Program-made: the position numbers and the translations under genes | Source of the DNA: JAJDXO01 sp965207535 | GTDB taxonomy: Bacteria; Pseudomonadota; Alphaproteobacteria; Rhodospirillales; UBA2165 | Direction of reading: 5' to 3' | Assembly: GCA_965207535.1 (NCBI GenBank) | Contig: CBDBMR010000004.1 | Span: 1-64,000, forward strand | Length of the DNA: 64,000 bases | Shown here: positions 25,764-33,135 of the stretch, piece after piece | Layout of the letters: the number at the start of each line of letters is the position of its first letter | Position numbering within the stretch: the stretch's first letter is position 1 | The notes under the pieces: model-generated | Databases searched by the model: none | The model's input: only the letters and a program-made list of their open reading frames with translations | Told to the model about the DNA's origin: nothing

Positions 25764-26696
25764 TTACGCGGCGGCCTTCATGACGGGGATGCCGCGCTGC
25801 CGGGCCTTGTCGATCAGGTTCTCGGTGATACCGCTGCCGGGGAAGGCGATGACGCCCTTGGGCAGGAGGTTGAGCAGTTCGTCGTTGCGGCGGAACGGGG
25901 CAGCGCGCCCGTGGCGGTTCCAATCGGGCTTGCACACCACTTGGTGGATGCCGTTCGTCTCGGCCCACTTCGCGGCGATCTTCTCGACGCCGGGGCCGCC
26001 GCCGTGGACCAGCACCATGTCGGCATACTTGGCCCGCGCCTTGTCGAGGTTGCGGATGACGGTGCCCGCGTCGGCGACGATCTTGCCGCCGGCGACGGCG
26101 ACCAGGGTGCCGGCGGGCAGGTGCGCCCGGGTCTCGCGGTCTTTACGCGCCCGGATGAAATCGCGGGCGTCGATGGCGGCGGAGGTGAGCGCGCCGGTCC
26201 GGCTGGTGTGGCTGCCGTGCCGGGGCCGCCAGGTGTTGCCGGTCACGGCGCGGTACTGTTCGGCGGCCGCGTCGCGCAGGGTCTCGAAAGCGTCGCGGCG
26301 GTCGCCGAGGTTGCGCGCTCGGTCCGTCAGCAGTTCCAGCTCGTGGGCCTTCACTTCGCTGCCGTCCTGCGCGGTCTGGAGATCGCGAATCTCCGGGGCG
26401 AGCCGGTCGACGGCGCGGTCGAGCCGCTGGGTCTGGGCGTGCAGCATGTTGACGAACCCCCACAGCATCTGTTCGCGTTCGTCGGCGATCTGGAACCCGT
26501 CGGGGCAGACGCCCTGGGCGATGATGCGGAAGGCATCCTCGACGGCGCCAGTGGCATCGTCTTCGTCCCAGACCTCGCGGGTATCGGTCTCGCCGCGCTC
26601 GGGCGCCGCGCCGTAGAGGGCGGCGTTCTCGCAGACGGTTGCGGTCATGGACTGCGCTTCGGTGTCGATGGGGTATACGTTCTCGATGATGTTCAT
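25764..26696 (-). CDS. DUF2493 (SLOG/YspA-like) protein
   Basis: 310 residues. The N-terminal half is helical (about residues 50-160, e.g. DEREQMLWGFVNMLHAQTQRLDRAVDRL). The C-terminal domain matches the DUF2493/YspA-type SLOG fold: GTLVAVAGGKIVADAGTVIRNLDKARAKYADMVLVHGGGPGVEKIAAKWAE, with HGGGPGVE as the glycine-rich nucleotide-binding loop, and LLPKGVIAFPGSGITENLIDKARQRGIPVMKA. SLOG domains bind nucleotide-derived ligands. This architecture is common on alphaproteobacterial plasmids and integrative elements. RBS AGGAG precedes the ATG. It is part of the leftward gene string ending here. Confidence 0.85.
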   Translation of the reverse strand: MNIIENVYPIDTEAQSMTATVCENAALYGAAPERGETDTREVWDEDDATGAVEDAFRIIAQGVCPDGFQIADEREQMLWGFVNMLHAQTQRLDRAVDRLAPEIRDLQTAQDGSEVKAHELELLTDRARNLGDRRDAFETLRDAAAEQYRAVTGNTWRPRHGSHTSRTGALTSAAIDARDFIRARKDRETRAHLPAGTLVAVAGGKIVADAGTVIRNLDKARAKYADMVLVHGGGPGVEKIAAKWAETNGIHQVVCKPDWNRHGRAAPFRRNDELLNLLPKGVIAFPGSGITENLIDKARQRGIPVMKAAA

Positions 26697-27080
26697 AACG
26701 GTCTCCTGTTGCGTCCACCGGAGCGTTGCGCGCCGATGTGATGTCTCTTTGGCTTACGCGCGCGCAGGGGAAGCACCTGGCCTTACGGGGTCTTGGGGCG
26801 GGGTGGTGCGGAAAGCCGCCGATCTTGGTGCGGAAGATCGCCTTTGATCTTCACGGTCGGCGGCTTTCACGGCCCGCCCCTAGACCTCGTTGGGCCGGGC
26901 CGCAGGGCGTCTTCGCCCGGAGGACCCCGCAGGGGTTGCTGGACCGAGCACGTGTGGGACAATGAGACAACACAGTGGCCAGCTTTTTCCTTGCCGCCCG
27001 CACGGCCCCATGGGCGGTTCGGCTCGTACGGCGTTGCCCGTCCGGGCAGAGATCGTGCCGCCCACCGCCAACGCCGGCGG
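26697..27080. other. Structured intergenic region of the mobile element
   Basis: 384 bp without a gene between two leftward genes. It contains the perfect hairpin at 26811-26868, a direct repeat GGTGCGGAA (26804 and 26827) and GC-rich palindromes (GGGCCGGGCC). Such organisation suits an origin of transfer, a replication initiation site or an attenuator. Confidence 0.4.
26811..26868. repeat. Nested perfect hairpin (oriT or attenuator candidate)
   Basis: Outer arms GAAAGCCGCCGA (26811-26822) and TCGGCGGCTTTC (26857-26868) are perfectly complementary over 12 bp. Inside is a second hairpin, GAAGATC (26833-26839) and GATCTTC (26846-26852), with a GCCTTT loop. Two nested stems in 58 bp are unlikely by chance. 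Confidence 0.6.
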
Positions 27081-27302
27081 CTACCGAAACGGGTGGGTGT
27101 CCACCATCGACGTAACCACCTCACATATGCGTCCACGCTCGTGGATGCGGCGGAAGCCTCGCGGGTCCTCGTCGAGGTGGGCGACATAGGTCACGCCGCC
27201 GCCGGGCACGTCGCTCTGGCGATAGAGATAGCCCACGGGCTCACCGTCGGCCATGATTAGCGCTTCGTTCTCGCCGGTGCGTCTAAAGGCGATGTCGGTC
27301 AT
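27081..27302 (-). CDS. Hypothetical element protein (73 aa)
   Basis: Start ATG 27302 with CAGGGAGACCGAT upstream. The product begins MTDIAFRRTGENEALIMADG and contains EPVGYLYRQSDV, VTYVAHLDEDPRGFRRIHER. It looks like a small alpha/beta protein with no signal or membrane segment. It lies in the same direction as ssb upstream and the DUF2493 gene downstream. I do not recognise the family; similar small genes are frequent in plasmid accessory operons. Confidence 0.6.
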   Translation of the reverse strand: MTDIAFRRTGENEALIMADGEPVGYLYRQSDVPGGGVTYVAHLDEDPRGFRRIHERGRICEVVTSMVDTHPFR

Positions 27303-27454
27303 ATCGGTCTCCCTGGTGATCGGATGAGGCGGCGCGGACCCTCGGTCCCGCCGCCGGGTTCGCTGGGCGCGGGTTCGGCTGCATGAGAACGGGGCGACCC
27401 CCTGCCGAAGCCCGGCAAGGGATCGCCCCGCGAGATGTGGGTCGGGATGGGCCG

Positions 27455-27931
27455 CTAGAACGGTATCCCGTCCGTGCCGGTATCGCCGGCCTGGGCCGGG
27501 GCGTCCGCGGCCGGGCTGTCCGAACCGCTCACGGGCGCCTCGTTCCCGGCCTCGGCCGCCGCGCCGCTGCCGTTTGCCCCGTTCGACTTGTCGAGGAACT
27601 GGATTCGCGAGCCGGGGACCAGCAGGATCTCGGTCGAGAACCGGTCGGTGTCCTCTCCGTCCTTGCGCCAGCGCCGCGTCTGCATTTTGCCCGCGACGTA
27701 GACCAACCGGCCCTTCCGGGCGTTCTTCTCCAGCATGTCGACCAGGCCGGACTGGAACGTGACGGCGCGGTGCCACTCGGTCCTGTCGATGCGCTCCCCG
27801 TTCTTGTCGATGTAGCTCTCGTCGGTGGCGATGCTGAGGTTGGCCACGCGGCCCCCCGACACCAGGTTGTTGACCGTGACGTCGGCGCCGAGGCGGCCGA
27901 TGACTTCCGCGCGATTCAATCCGAAGCTCAT
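27455..27931 (-). CDS. ssb: Single-stranded DNA-binding protein
   Basis: 158 residues from ATG 27931, preceded by GAGGAGCAAGATT (the in-frame ATG at 27946 is less well placed). The OB fold is recognisable: LNRAEVIGRLGADVTVNNLVSGGRVANLSIATDESY, RTEWHRAVTFQSGLVDMLEKNARKGRLVYVAGKMQTRRW. The acidic tail ends GTDGIPF, the partner-binding tip of SSB proteins. It protects single-stranded DNA during conjugation or replication; element-borne ssb genes are common. It belongs to the leftward operon-like string of the element. Confidence 0.92.
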   Translation of the reverse strand: MSFGLNRAEVIGRLGADVTVNNLVSGGRVANLSIATDESYIDKNGERIDRTEWHRAVTFQSGLVDMLEKNARKGRLVYVAGKMQTRRWRKDGEDTDRFSTEILLVPGSRIQFLDKSNGANGSGAAAEAGNEAPVSGSDSPAADAPAQAGDTGTDGIPF

Positions 27932-28032
27932 AATCTTGCTCCTCATGCTCTCGTTGATGACGATGGGTTCCGAACGGCCGGGGCCGGAACCTCTCTCCAG
28001 CCCCTTCCGCCCGCTTTCTTCCCGCTTTTCTC

Positions 28033-28164
28033 TCACTCTCCTTCACCGCCGGGGGGTGCGAGGACCTCGCGGACGGCCCGGGGGTCGAGCCCCGCCTCGG
28101 CCAGCAGCTCACCGCCGGCGGGAATGTCGTGGCCGGTATCGGCGTCATGATCGAAGTCGAACAT
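28033..28164 (-). CDS. Small acidic protein (43 aa)
   Basis: ATG 28164 is preceded by CTAAAAGGAGATAGCG, a strong ribosome binding site at good spacing. The product is MFDFDHDADTGHDIPAGG, ELLAEAGLDPRAVREV, LAPPGGEGE: acidic, with one probable helix. It lies 116 bp after the zinc-ribbon gene and about 100 bp before ssb on the same strand. No family is recognised. The RBS and position make it a credible gene. Confidence 0.5.
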   Translation of the reverse strand: MFDFDHDADTGHDIPAGGELLAEAGLDPRAVREVLAPPGGEGE

Positions 28165-28280
28165 CGCTATCTCCTTTTAGCGGCGCCCGGGGATCGGACC
28201 GTGAGACCCTCTCTCCCGACCCTCCCGGGCATTCGCCTGGAAACCGCTTTCCTCCACCTCCCGCGCGGGCCCCCGGCGGT

Positions 28281-29300
28281 TTATTCCCACGCCGCCATGG
28301 CCGCGAGCGGGCTCGCCTCGCGCACCATCTCGACCCCCTCGGGGGAGAGCTTCTCGAAGGCGAGCCAGGCGGCGGCCTCCATCTCGTCGTCGAACACGCC
28401 GAGGCACTCCCCGGTCCCGCGCAGATACACCGTGATGGTGGGCGGATAGACCGGCATCCCCCGGAAGTGGGCGGACCGCTCGTGGGAGCGCTTCGCGCAG
28501 GCGGGACAGCGGCAGGCGCCGAACGCCGGCGCGCCGCAATCGGTGCAGGCCGAGCGGGCGCGGCGGGCGGCATACCTTTTTCGGGCCGCCGCGTTCTTCC
28601 GTTCGGGACACTTGCCGGCGTCCTCGATCGCAGCGCATCGCGCACATCGGGACCGGCCGTCTAGGACCGGTGTACCGCACCGGGTGCAGCAGCCGGCGGC
28701 CCTGTGTTCGACGTACTGCCGGCGTTCCCGCTCCTGCCGTTTCTCGCGGCATGGGGCGCAGGTCGTCCCGCCCTCGACGGGCGGGCGCTTGCCGCACCGG
28801 ATACAGAGGCCTGCTTCCTTGCGCGCCTTCTGGTTCCGCTTGCTCTTGGCCCGGGCGGACTTTCTCTTTGCAGTTGCATTGGCGCCGCCGTAAAGCTTCC
28901 CGGCAGCCTTGCCAGCCCGGTATTTTGCGCGGTCGGACGCCCGCCTCTTCTCCAGACACCCCTCGCAGGCGGTGCGCGCTGGCGCGGCCGGGGCCTTGCC
29001 GCAGCGAACGCAGATGCCGGCGGCCCGGCGTTCGGCGGCCAGCCGGCGGGCGTGCTTGCGCTGGAAGGCTCTCGCCTTGTCCGGGTCACGCCTGGGCAGG
29101 GCGGCGGCCCGCAGCCGCGCATCCCGGGTCCGGGATGCGCGATTGCCCTTCTCGGCGCAACCTGCGCAGAGGCGGCGCTCCGGTCCGGGCGGGTGCACTC
29201 CACACCGCGGGCAGAGCCCGGCGGCGGTGCGTTCGGCGGTCCGTTTTCTGAACCGCTCGCGGTCGCGCTGTCGGCGAACTTCGGGATCTGCATAGGCCAC
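28281..29300 (-). CDS. Five-fold zinc-ribbon repeat protein with conserved C-terminal tail
   Basis: 339 residues from GTG 29300 (VAYADPEVRRQRDRERF), chosen because CAGGGAGTACGGCC precedes it. Five CxxC...CxxC units alternate with basic, Arg/Ala/Lys-rich helices: GLCPRCGVHPPGPERRLCAGC, GICVRCGKAP...CEGC, GLCIRCGKRPP...CAPC, GCCTRCGTPV...CARC, and SACTDCGAPAFGACRCPAC. Each should bind one zinc. The C-terminal 55 residues (TVYLRGTGECLGVFDDEMEAAAWLAFEKL) form a separate small domain that recurs at the end of the recombinase at 51422. Nucleic-acid binding is likely from composition; the function is unknown. Confidence 0.7.
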   Translation of the reverse strand: MAYADPEVRRQRDRERFRKRTAERTAAGLCPRCGVHPPGPERRLCAGCAEKGNRASRTRDARLRAAALPRRDPDKARAFQRKHARRLAAERRAAGICVRCGKAPAAPARTACEGCLEKRRASDRAKYRAGKAAGKLYGGANATAKRKSARAKSKRNQKARKEAGLCIRCGKRPPVEGGTTCAPCREKRQERERRQYVEHRAAGCCTRCGTPVLDGRSRCARCAAIEDAGKCPERKNAAARKRYAARRARSACTDCGAPAFGACRCPACAKRSHERSAHFRGMPVYPPTITVYLRGTGECLGVFDDEMEAAAWLAFEKLSPEGVEMVREASPLAAMAAWE

Positions 29301-29395
29301 GGCCGTACTCCCTGTCGATATCGGATTCGGGATAGAAAAAGGCCAGCCGGCTGCCGACGCCGGTGGGCCGGCCGGACGTCCGATGGGGAAGGCGC

Positions 29396-29722
29396 TCAGC
29401 CGCGTTGCCGGCGGTCGTGCCATAGGGACGTGGCCAGATCCCCCCAGAGCTGTTGGCCGCCCCGGGTGCGAAGCCCGGTGCAGACGATGATCTCGGTGCG
29501 GGCCGGGCGCAGCTCCCTGACCGCCTTCAGCGTGGCGGTGATCCGCTTCGCCGGGCGTCCCTTTCCCTTCCCCGGCGCCTCGCCGGGCCAGGGGCGAATA
29601 TCGCCATCGGCGTGGGCCTTAAAGCGCTCGATCACATATTTTTCGTCGGCGAGGCCGCTGCCGAATAGGTGGACCAGGAACGTTGCCGCCGTATTGCCGG
29701 GAACCGCCATTGCTGCATTCAT
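29396..29722 (-). CDS. Hypothetical element protein, paralogue of 52858-53043
   Basis: 108 residues from ATG 29722 with a GGAGACGGCACG ribosome site. It starts MNAAMAVPGNTAATFLVHLF, continues GSGLADEKYVIERF and ends TEIIVCTGLRTRGGQQLWGD. A shorter relative at 53043 begins MQAAIAPRGDARTFLTHFIG, GGLEDDRYVVETY, so the family is real. It is the first gene of the leftward string leading through the zinc-ribbon gene. I do not recognise a fold; it is probably a small alpha/beta protein. Confidence 0.6.
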   Translation of the reverse strand: MNAAMAVPGNTAATFLVHLFGSGLADEKYVIERFKAHADGDIRPWPGEAPGKGKGRPAKRITATLKAVRELRPARTEIIVCTGLRTRGGQQLWGDLATSLWHDRRQRG

Positions 29723-29950
29723 CGTGCCGTCTCCGTGTTGCCGTGGGTGGGAACGGCGGCAGCGCCTCCCTCGGGGACACCAACCGCCGCCCCGTTTCCG
29801 GCCAAATTCCACTCTTATGGAGGCACACGCAGTCAGGTGGAAAATCCGGTTTGCGTCCGTACTGTGTCCGCAATTGAATTTGCGAGTTCCGCCAATACCC
29901 AGTCGCCTTAATGACGAGTTGAATTCAGGTGGATAGACTATCTGTACAGA

Positions 29951-30886
29951 CTATCTAACCGTTTTCTCCGGCGCTTCTTCGATCAGCTTTCTGAGCAGAT
30001 TAAGGTGGACTACCAAGTCGTCCTCCTTGGGTAATTGAACCTGTTCCCTATTGTGGTGCAGCACGTCATTTGCAAGCTGCCTAAGTCGGTGTAACTCAGC
30101 CTTTGGGACGGGCAAGTTGGTGCAGCTCTCGATACGAGTATGCAAATTGCCGTCGGATGCCCCGTAGTGCTTGGACAAAGTCTTCTCCAGAATTGATCTC
30201 ATGAGCGCGAGCGCGGCGAACGGCACTCCATACACAAATGCCTCTTGTGCTTGCCGCAACAATGTTCGAAGGGATAAAGCCTCAGTTTCTCCATGGTGGC
30301 GGTCGACGTGCCGGGGGATCAATACGAATGGCACCAGGATTCGTCGCCGGATTATGCCTCGTAAATCTAACCCCGCTTGAGAACGCAGGCGTTCCCAGTA
30401 CACCACTCCTTCCAATATTTCCTCAACATAGTCTTCCGGAAATGAGCGGGACTCATCGGAGGCCTGCTCATCGGCAAAACTAATTGCCTCCTCTATCCGA
30501 TTAGCCTGATATCGAGCATGGGCATCAGCCGCCTCTATCTCCGATTCAAGGCTTGGTTTCGAAGTAAAGAATTTAGTGACGGATTCACTACCCAGAAAGT
30601 CAGAGAGAGAAACGTTCTCCACCGGAATTGCATACCGTTCTTCAAAGTCTCTCCATTTATTCACAAATTGTGGGTTCTCCGGGCCAGCAAAGAGTTGGCG
30701 TTCCAACCGTTCGTAGCGCCTTAGCCGGGAAGCCACGTCAAGAACTTCGAGGCAAATCCCTTTAACCGGCTCATCGGACTCGGCCAGCGCCTCGAGTCCA
30801 GACGGATCATCGTCAGTGTATTCCTGGAGCTTGAAATACAGGGCCATAAATTTCACAACTAGTTCGTGGTCCTTCTCGACCGCCAT
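29951..30886 (-). CDS. DUF4145-like helical protein
   Basis: 311 residues, markedly lower GC than the element genes to its left. The protein is mostly helical. The C-terminal part, QEAFVYGVPFAALALMRSILEKTLSKHYG and LRQLANDVLHHNREQV, resembles DUF4145/HEPN-like domains found in defence and restriction contexts. The middle contains ERYAIPVENVSLSDFLGSE. No catalytic motif is certain, although RxxxxH-like HEPN residues (N-D-V-L-H-H) are suggestive. It stands at the start of the defence-like island and has no close operon partner. Confidence 0.5.
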   Translation of the reverse strand: MAVEKDHELVVKFMALYFKLQEYTDDDPSGLEALAESDEPVKGICLEVLDVASRLRRYERLERQLFAGPENPQFVNKWRDFEERYAIPVENVSLSDFLGSESVTKFFTSKPSLESEIEAADAHARYQANRIEEAISFADEQASDESRSFPEDYVEEILEGVVYWERLRSQAGLDLRGIIRRRILVPFVLIPRHVDRHHGETEALSLRTLLRQAQEAFVYGVPFAALALMRSILEKTLSKHYGASDGNLHTRIESCTNLPVPKAELHRLRQLANDVLHHNREQVQLPKEDDLVVHLNLLRKLIEEAPEKTVR

Positions 30887-30947
30887 CGTCGACCGCTTTC
30901 GCCTTTGCTCTTAGTGGTTCATCGGGGCCTATTATGAATGATTGATT

Positions 30948-31030
30948 GGGAGCTTATATGGAAGACTTGAGAGTTTGACGGAAAAGCCGCCACTCCCTAG
31001 CCTTTCCCGTGAAGGGCAGGGGAGGAAAGA
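30948..31030 (+). promoter_or_regulatory. Duplicated promoter/leader, copy A
   Basis: TTGACG (30974-30979), a 17 bp spacer and TAGCCT (30997-31002), then GGGGAGGAAAGA before ATG 31031. The upstream block GGGAGCTTATATGGAAG is also shared. Copy B precedes the gene at 32058 on the other strand with the same boxes and spacing. Confidence 0.6.
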
Positions 31031-31636
31031 ATGGGGCTAAAAAACTGGGCCAAACGCGAGCGCCGTTCCCTGCTGGCAATCCTGATGACACCCGCTCTTG
31101 TCACCGCCTTGTGGCTGGCAAGCGCGACCCTGGTTGCCGCCGAGGAAGTGAGCATTACCGACAAGGTCAGACTGTTTAACCAGTGCGGCGGCGTTTATCT
31201 GTCGGTAAACATCATTGATTTCGATAGAGCCGAAAAAAATAGGCTGACAGAAAAGCAGGTTGCGGCGGAGGTGCGCAACCGACTTCAGCGAGCCCGTATT
31301 TACAATACAGAACCCAACTTCAATAGGATGTTGAGGCTGGATGAGAAGGAGAGGTGGATCTTCGAGTCACCCAAGAATTTGAGGAGGCTCCATGTCTACA
31401 TGCGTTTTGATAGACCAATAGCCAGAATAGACATTTCTCTCCAGAGGGTTATTAACCATCCTACTACACTGGGCCGCGACGGTCCTTTCAAAACAACTTG
31501 GAACAAACGAGTCTTTGGCATACATGTAGCCGTCGATGAAAGCCGCCCCTACGGCTATGTTTGGCTTAACCTCATCGACTTAATTGACGAATTCATCGAG
31601 GAGTACCTTCGGGTAAACGCGGACGCCTGCAAGTGA
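31031..31636 (+). CDS. Exported protein of unknown function
   Basis: 201 residues with a signal peptide (LLAILMTPALVTALWLASATLVAAEE). The mature part starts VSITDKVRLFNQCGGVYLSVNIID and has two cysteines (QCGGV, DACK), which may pair in the periplasm. Charged and polar beta-rich stretches follow (RLHVYMRFDRPIARIDISLQRV). No family is recognised. It shares a duplicated promoter/leader with the lipoprotein gene at 32058, with which it is convergent, so both are probably expressed under the same condition. Confidence 0.55.
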   Translation: MGLKNWAKRERRSLLAILMTPALVTALWLASATLVAAEEVSITDKVRLFNQCGGVYLSVNIIDFDRAEKNRLTEKQVAAEVRNRLQRARIYNTEPNFNRMLRLDEKERWIFESPKNLRRLHVYMRFDRPIARIDISLQRVINHPTTLGRDGPFKTTWNKRVFGIHVAVDESRPYGYVWLNLIDLIDEFIEEYLRVNADACK

Positions 31637-31683
31637 TCGAAAGTGTCCAAATCCCGCACCCTGTCAAGTTTTCTATATAGGTC

Positions 31684-32058
31684 CTATCTCTTTAAGGTTT
31701 TGATGACAGCCAAGTCCCTAAGGCGTTGCCGTAGGTTTGCCAATTTCCTCTTGGCGGCCCCAACTCGGTTGTTAGCCAGATTCCAATTCCAACTATCGTC
31801 GAAAATTGCCCGGCCATCTGCCACCACCTGTGGCACGCTCTCAATCCGGGCTCTGTCGGCTTCAGCGTTTGCCAATTCGGACTCCAACTGATGTATCTGT
31901 CTCAGCAAGACATCGGGGTCGGTCGAATAACTGATATTCGGCTGAGTGCGATTGTTCTGATAGCCGCCGCTGCCAACACAGCCAGTTAGAACTAATCCAA
32001 GTGCTACCAATAGGCAGACCGAAATTCGACCAGTTGCTTTGCCGCATCTACCGACCAT
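31684..32058 (-). CDS. Small lipoprotein with coiled-coil
   Basis: 124 residues from ATG 32058, preceded by GGGAGGGAAAA. The lipobox is LVLTGC, so the mature protein is anchored after Cys. The body is a predicted helix rich in heptad-like repeats (LLRQIHQLESELANAEADRARIE), followed by AAKRKLANLRQRLRDLAVIKTLKR. It probably resides in the periplasmic face of the outer membrane. The function is unknown. It is convergent with the exported protein at 31031 and shares its promoter type. Confidence 0.6.
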   Translation of the reverse strand: MVGRCGKATGRISVCLLVALGLVLTGCVGSGGYQNNRTQPNISYSTDPDVLLRQIHQLESELANAEADRARIESVPQVVADGRAIFDDSWNWNLANNRVGAAKRKLANLRQRLRDLAVIKTLKR

Positions 32059-32150
32059 TTTTCCCTCCCGTGACAAACACGGGGAAGGCTAGGAAACAGC
32101 GGCTATTTCGTCAATCTGTCAGGCTTTCTATATAAGCTCCTAAGGAAATG
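32059..32150 (-). promoter_or_regulatory. Duplicated promoter/leader, copy B
   Basis: On the minus strand: GGAGCTTATATAGAAAG, then TTGACG (plus 32109-32114), a 17 bp spacer, TAGCCT (plus 32086-32091) and GGGAGGGAAAA before ATG 32058. It aligns over about 90 bp with 30948-31030. A weaker third match, with TATATAGAAAACTTGACAG, lies at 31655-31685 on the same strand. Confidence 0.6.
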
Positions 32151-32194
32151 TCGGATTTGGCATTTGTGAAACGTCGCTGGCGTTTCAAAGGCGA

Positions 32195-32407
32195 TTATTG
32201 TTCCAACCTTCTCCGCCCCTGTGACAACGTATGGATCGGCAAGGTAGGCGCAGTAACTCGCTGGTAGGTAGGCGACTCCCGCCCGATATCCTTCGAGAAC
32301 AGCAAGGCGCCCGGGTCGCGGTATCCAGGCAGCGCCTCGACGACGGGCCGCGCGGCTGCGCTGAGCGGACCGGCCTTCGAATCGTCGAAAGACACTGTCG
32401 GGGCCAT
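32195..32407 (-). pseudogene. Tyrosine recombinase fragment
   Basis: About 70 codons on the minus strand read SFDDSKAGPLSAAARPVVEALPGYRDPGALLF. This matches the internal segment of the integrases in this window (compare DSKTGPRAVPLGEAARALIEVLPG at 45674-46882). The Arg, HxLR and Tyr catalytic regions are absent. It is a scar of an earlier integration. Confidence 0.7.
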
Positions 32408-32629
32408 GGAAAAACCGACCGCTGGATCTCGCCGACTTGTGCGAGCGCACCGAGGCCGACGAAAACATCGCCGTCATCTTCGATCTGGACGCCGGAGACT
32501 CCAACCAAATCGTTAACCTATGCACGAAGAGCAAGAACATATGAGAGGCGAGATACGTGCACCACACACGCCACCCGGGCCAGCGCCGGCCGCGTCCGGC
32601 CGGCGTGGAACGATGTGGTTTCTCGGTCA

Positions 32630-32900
32630 GACGAGTTTGGCGCCGGTTGGCACTAGACCGGTTTCAGAGAACCGCCAAAGCGCAATAAGCAGCTTGCGGG
32701 CGAGCGCCACAACCATCACCCGGCGGATGCGCCCGCGAGCCCCGGCGGTGCGCTCGTTGAACTACTTGCTGAGCGCGCTATCGGGCTGATAGCGCAACCA
32801 GCGCCAGGCCATTTGGATGAGTTGTGCCCGGATCCATGCCGGATCGTCGCGGCCAATCCCCTGGTCGCGCTGCGTCTCGCGGCGACCGTCGCAGTGGAAC
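32630..32900 (-). pseudogene. IS110-family transposase C-terminal remnant
   Basis: Minus-strand reading gives RAQLIQMAWRWLRYQPDSALSK, a TAG stop where Trp is expected, then FNERTAGARGRIRRVMVVAL, ARKLLIALWRF and ETGLVPTGAK. This is the C-terminal end of an IS110-type transposase with a nonsense mutation (plus 32763-32765). Everything upstream is missing. It belongs to a different IS110 lineage from the copies at 20.0 and 42.9 kb. Confidence 0.7.
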
Positions 32901-33135
32901 CGGATTTATGCAGCGCCTTGGTCATGTTCGAACCCTATCACGTTCCTTCGGCGGGGGTGATAAGCGATTGCTCCGGTGCGATTGCCCCGGGATTTCCCCG
33001 TGCTGGCGGACTGCGGTGGGCCGGCTGGGCAGCATGGGTGTGCCAAGGACGGTTCAGCCGTGCAGCGACCGGCAGCGATTCAATCAGATCGCATTTGGAG
33101 CGGTTGGAAGGCTTTGGCCCTATAGTCGCCGATGC

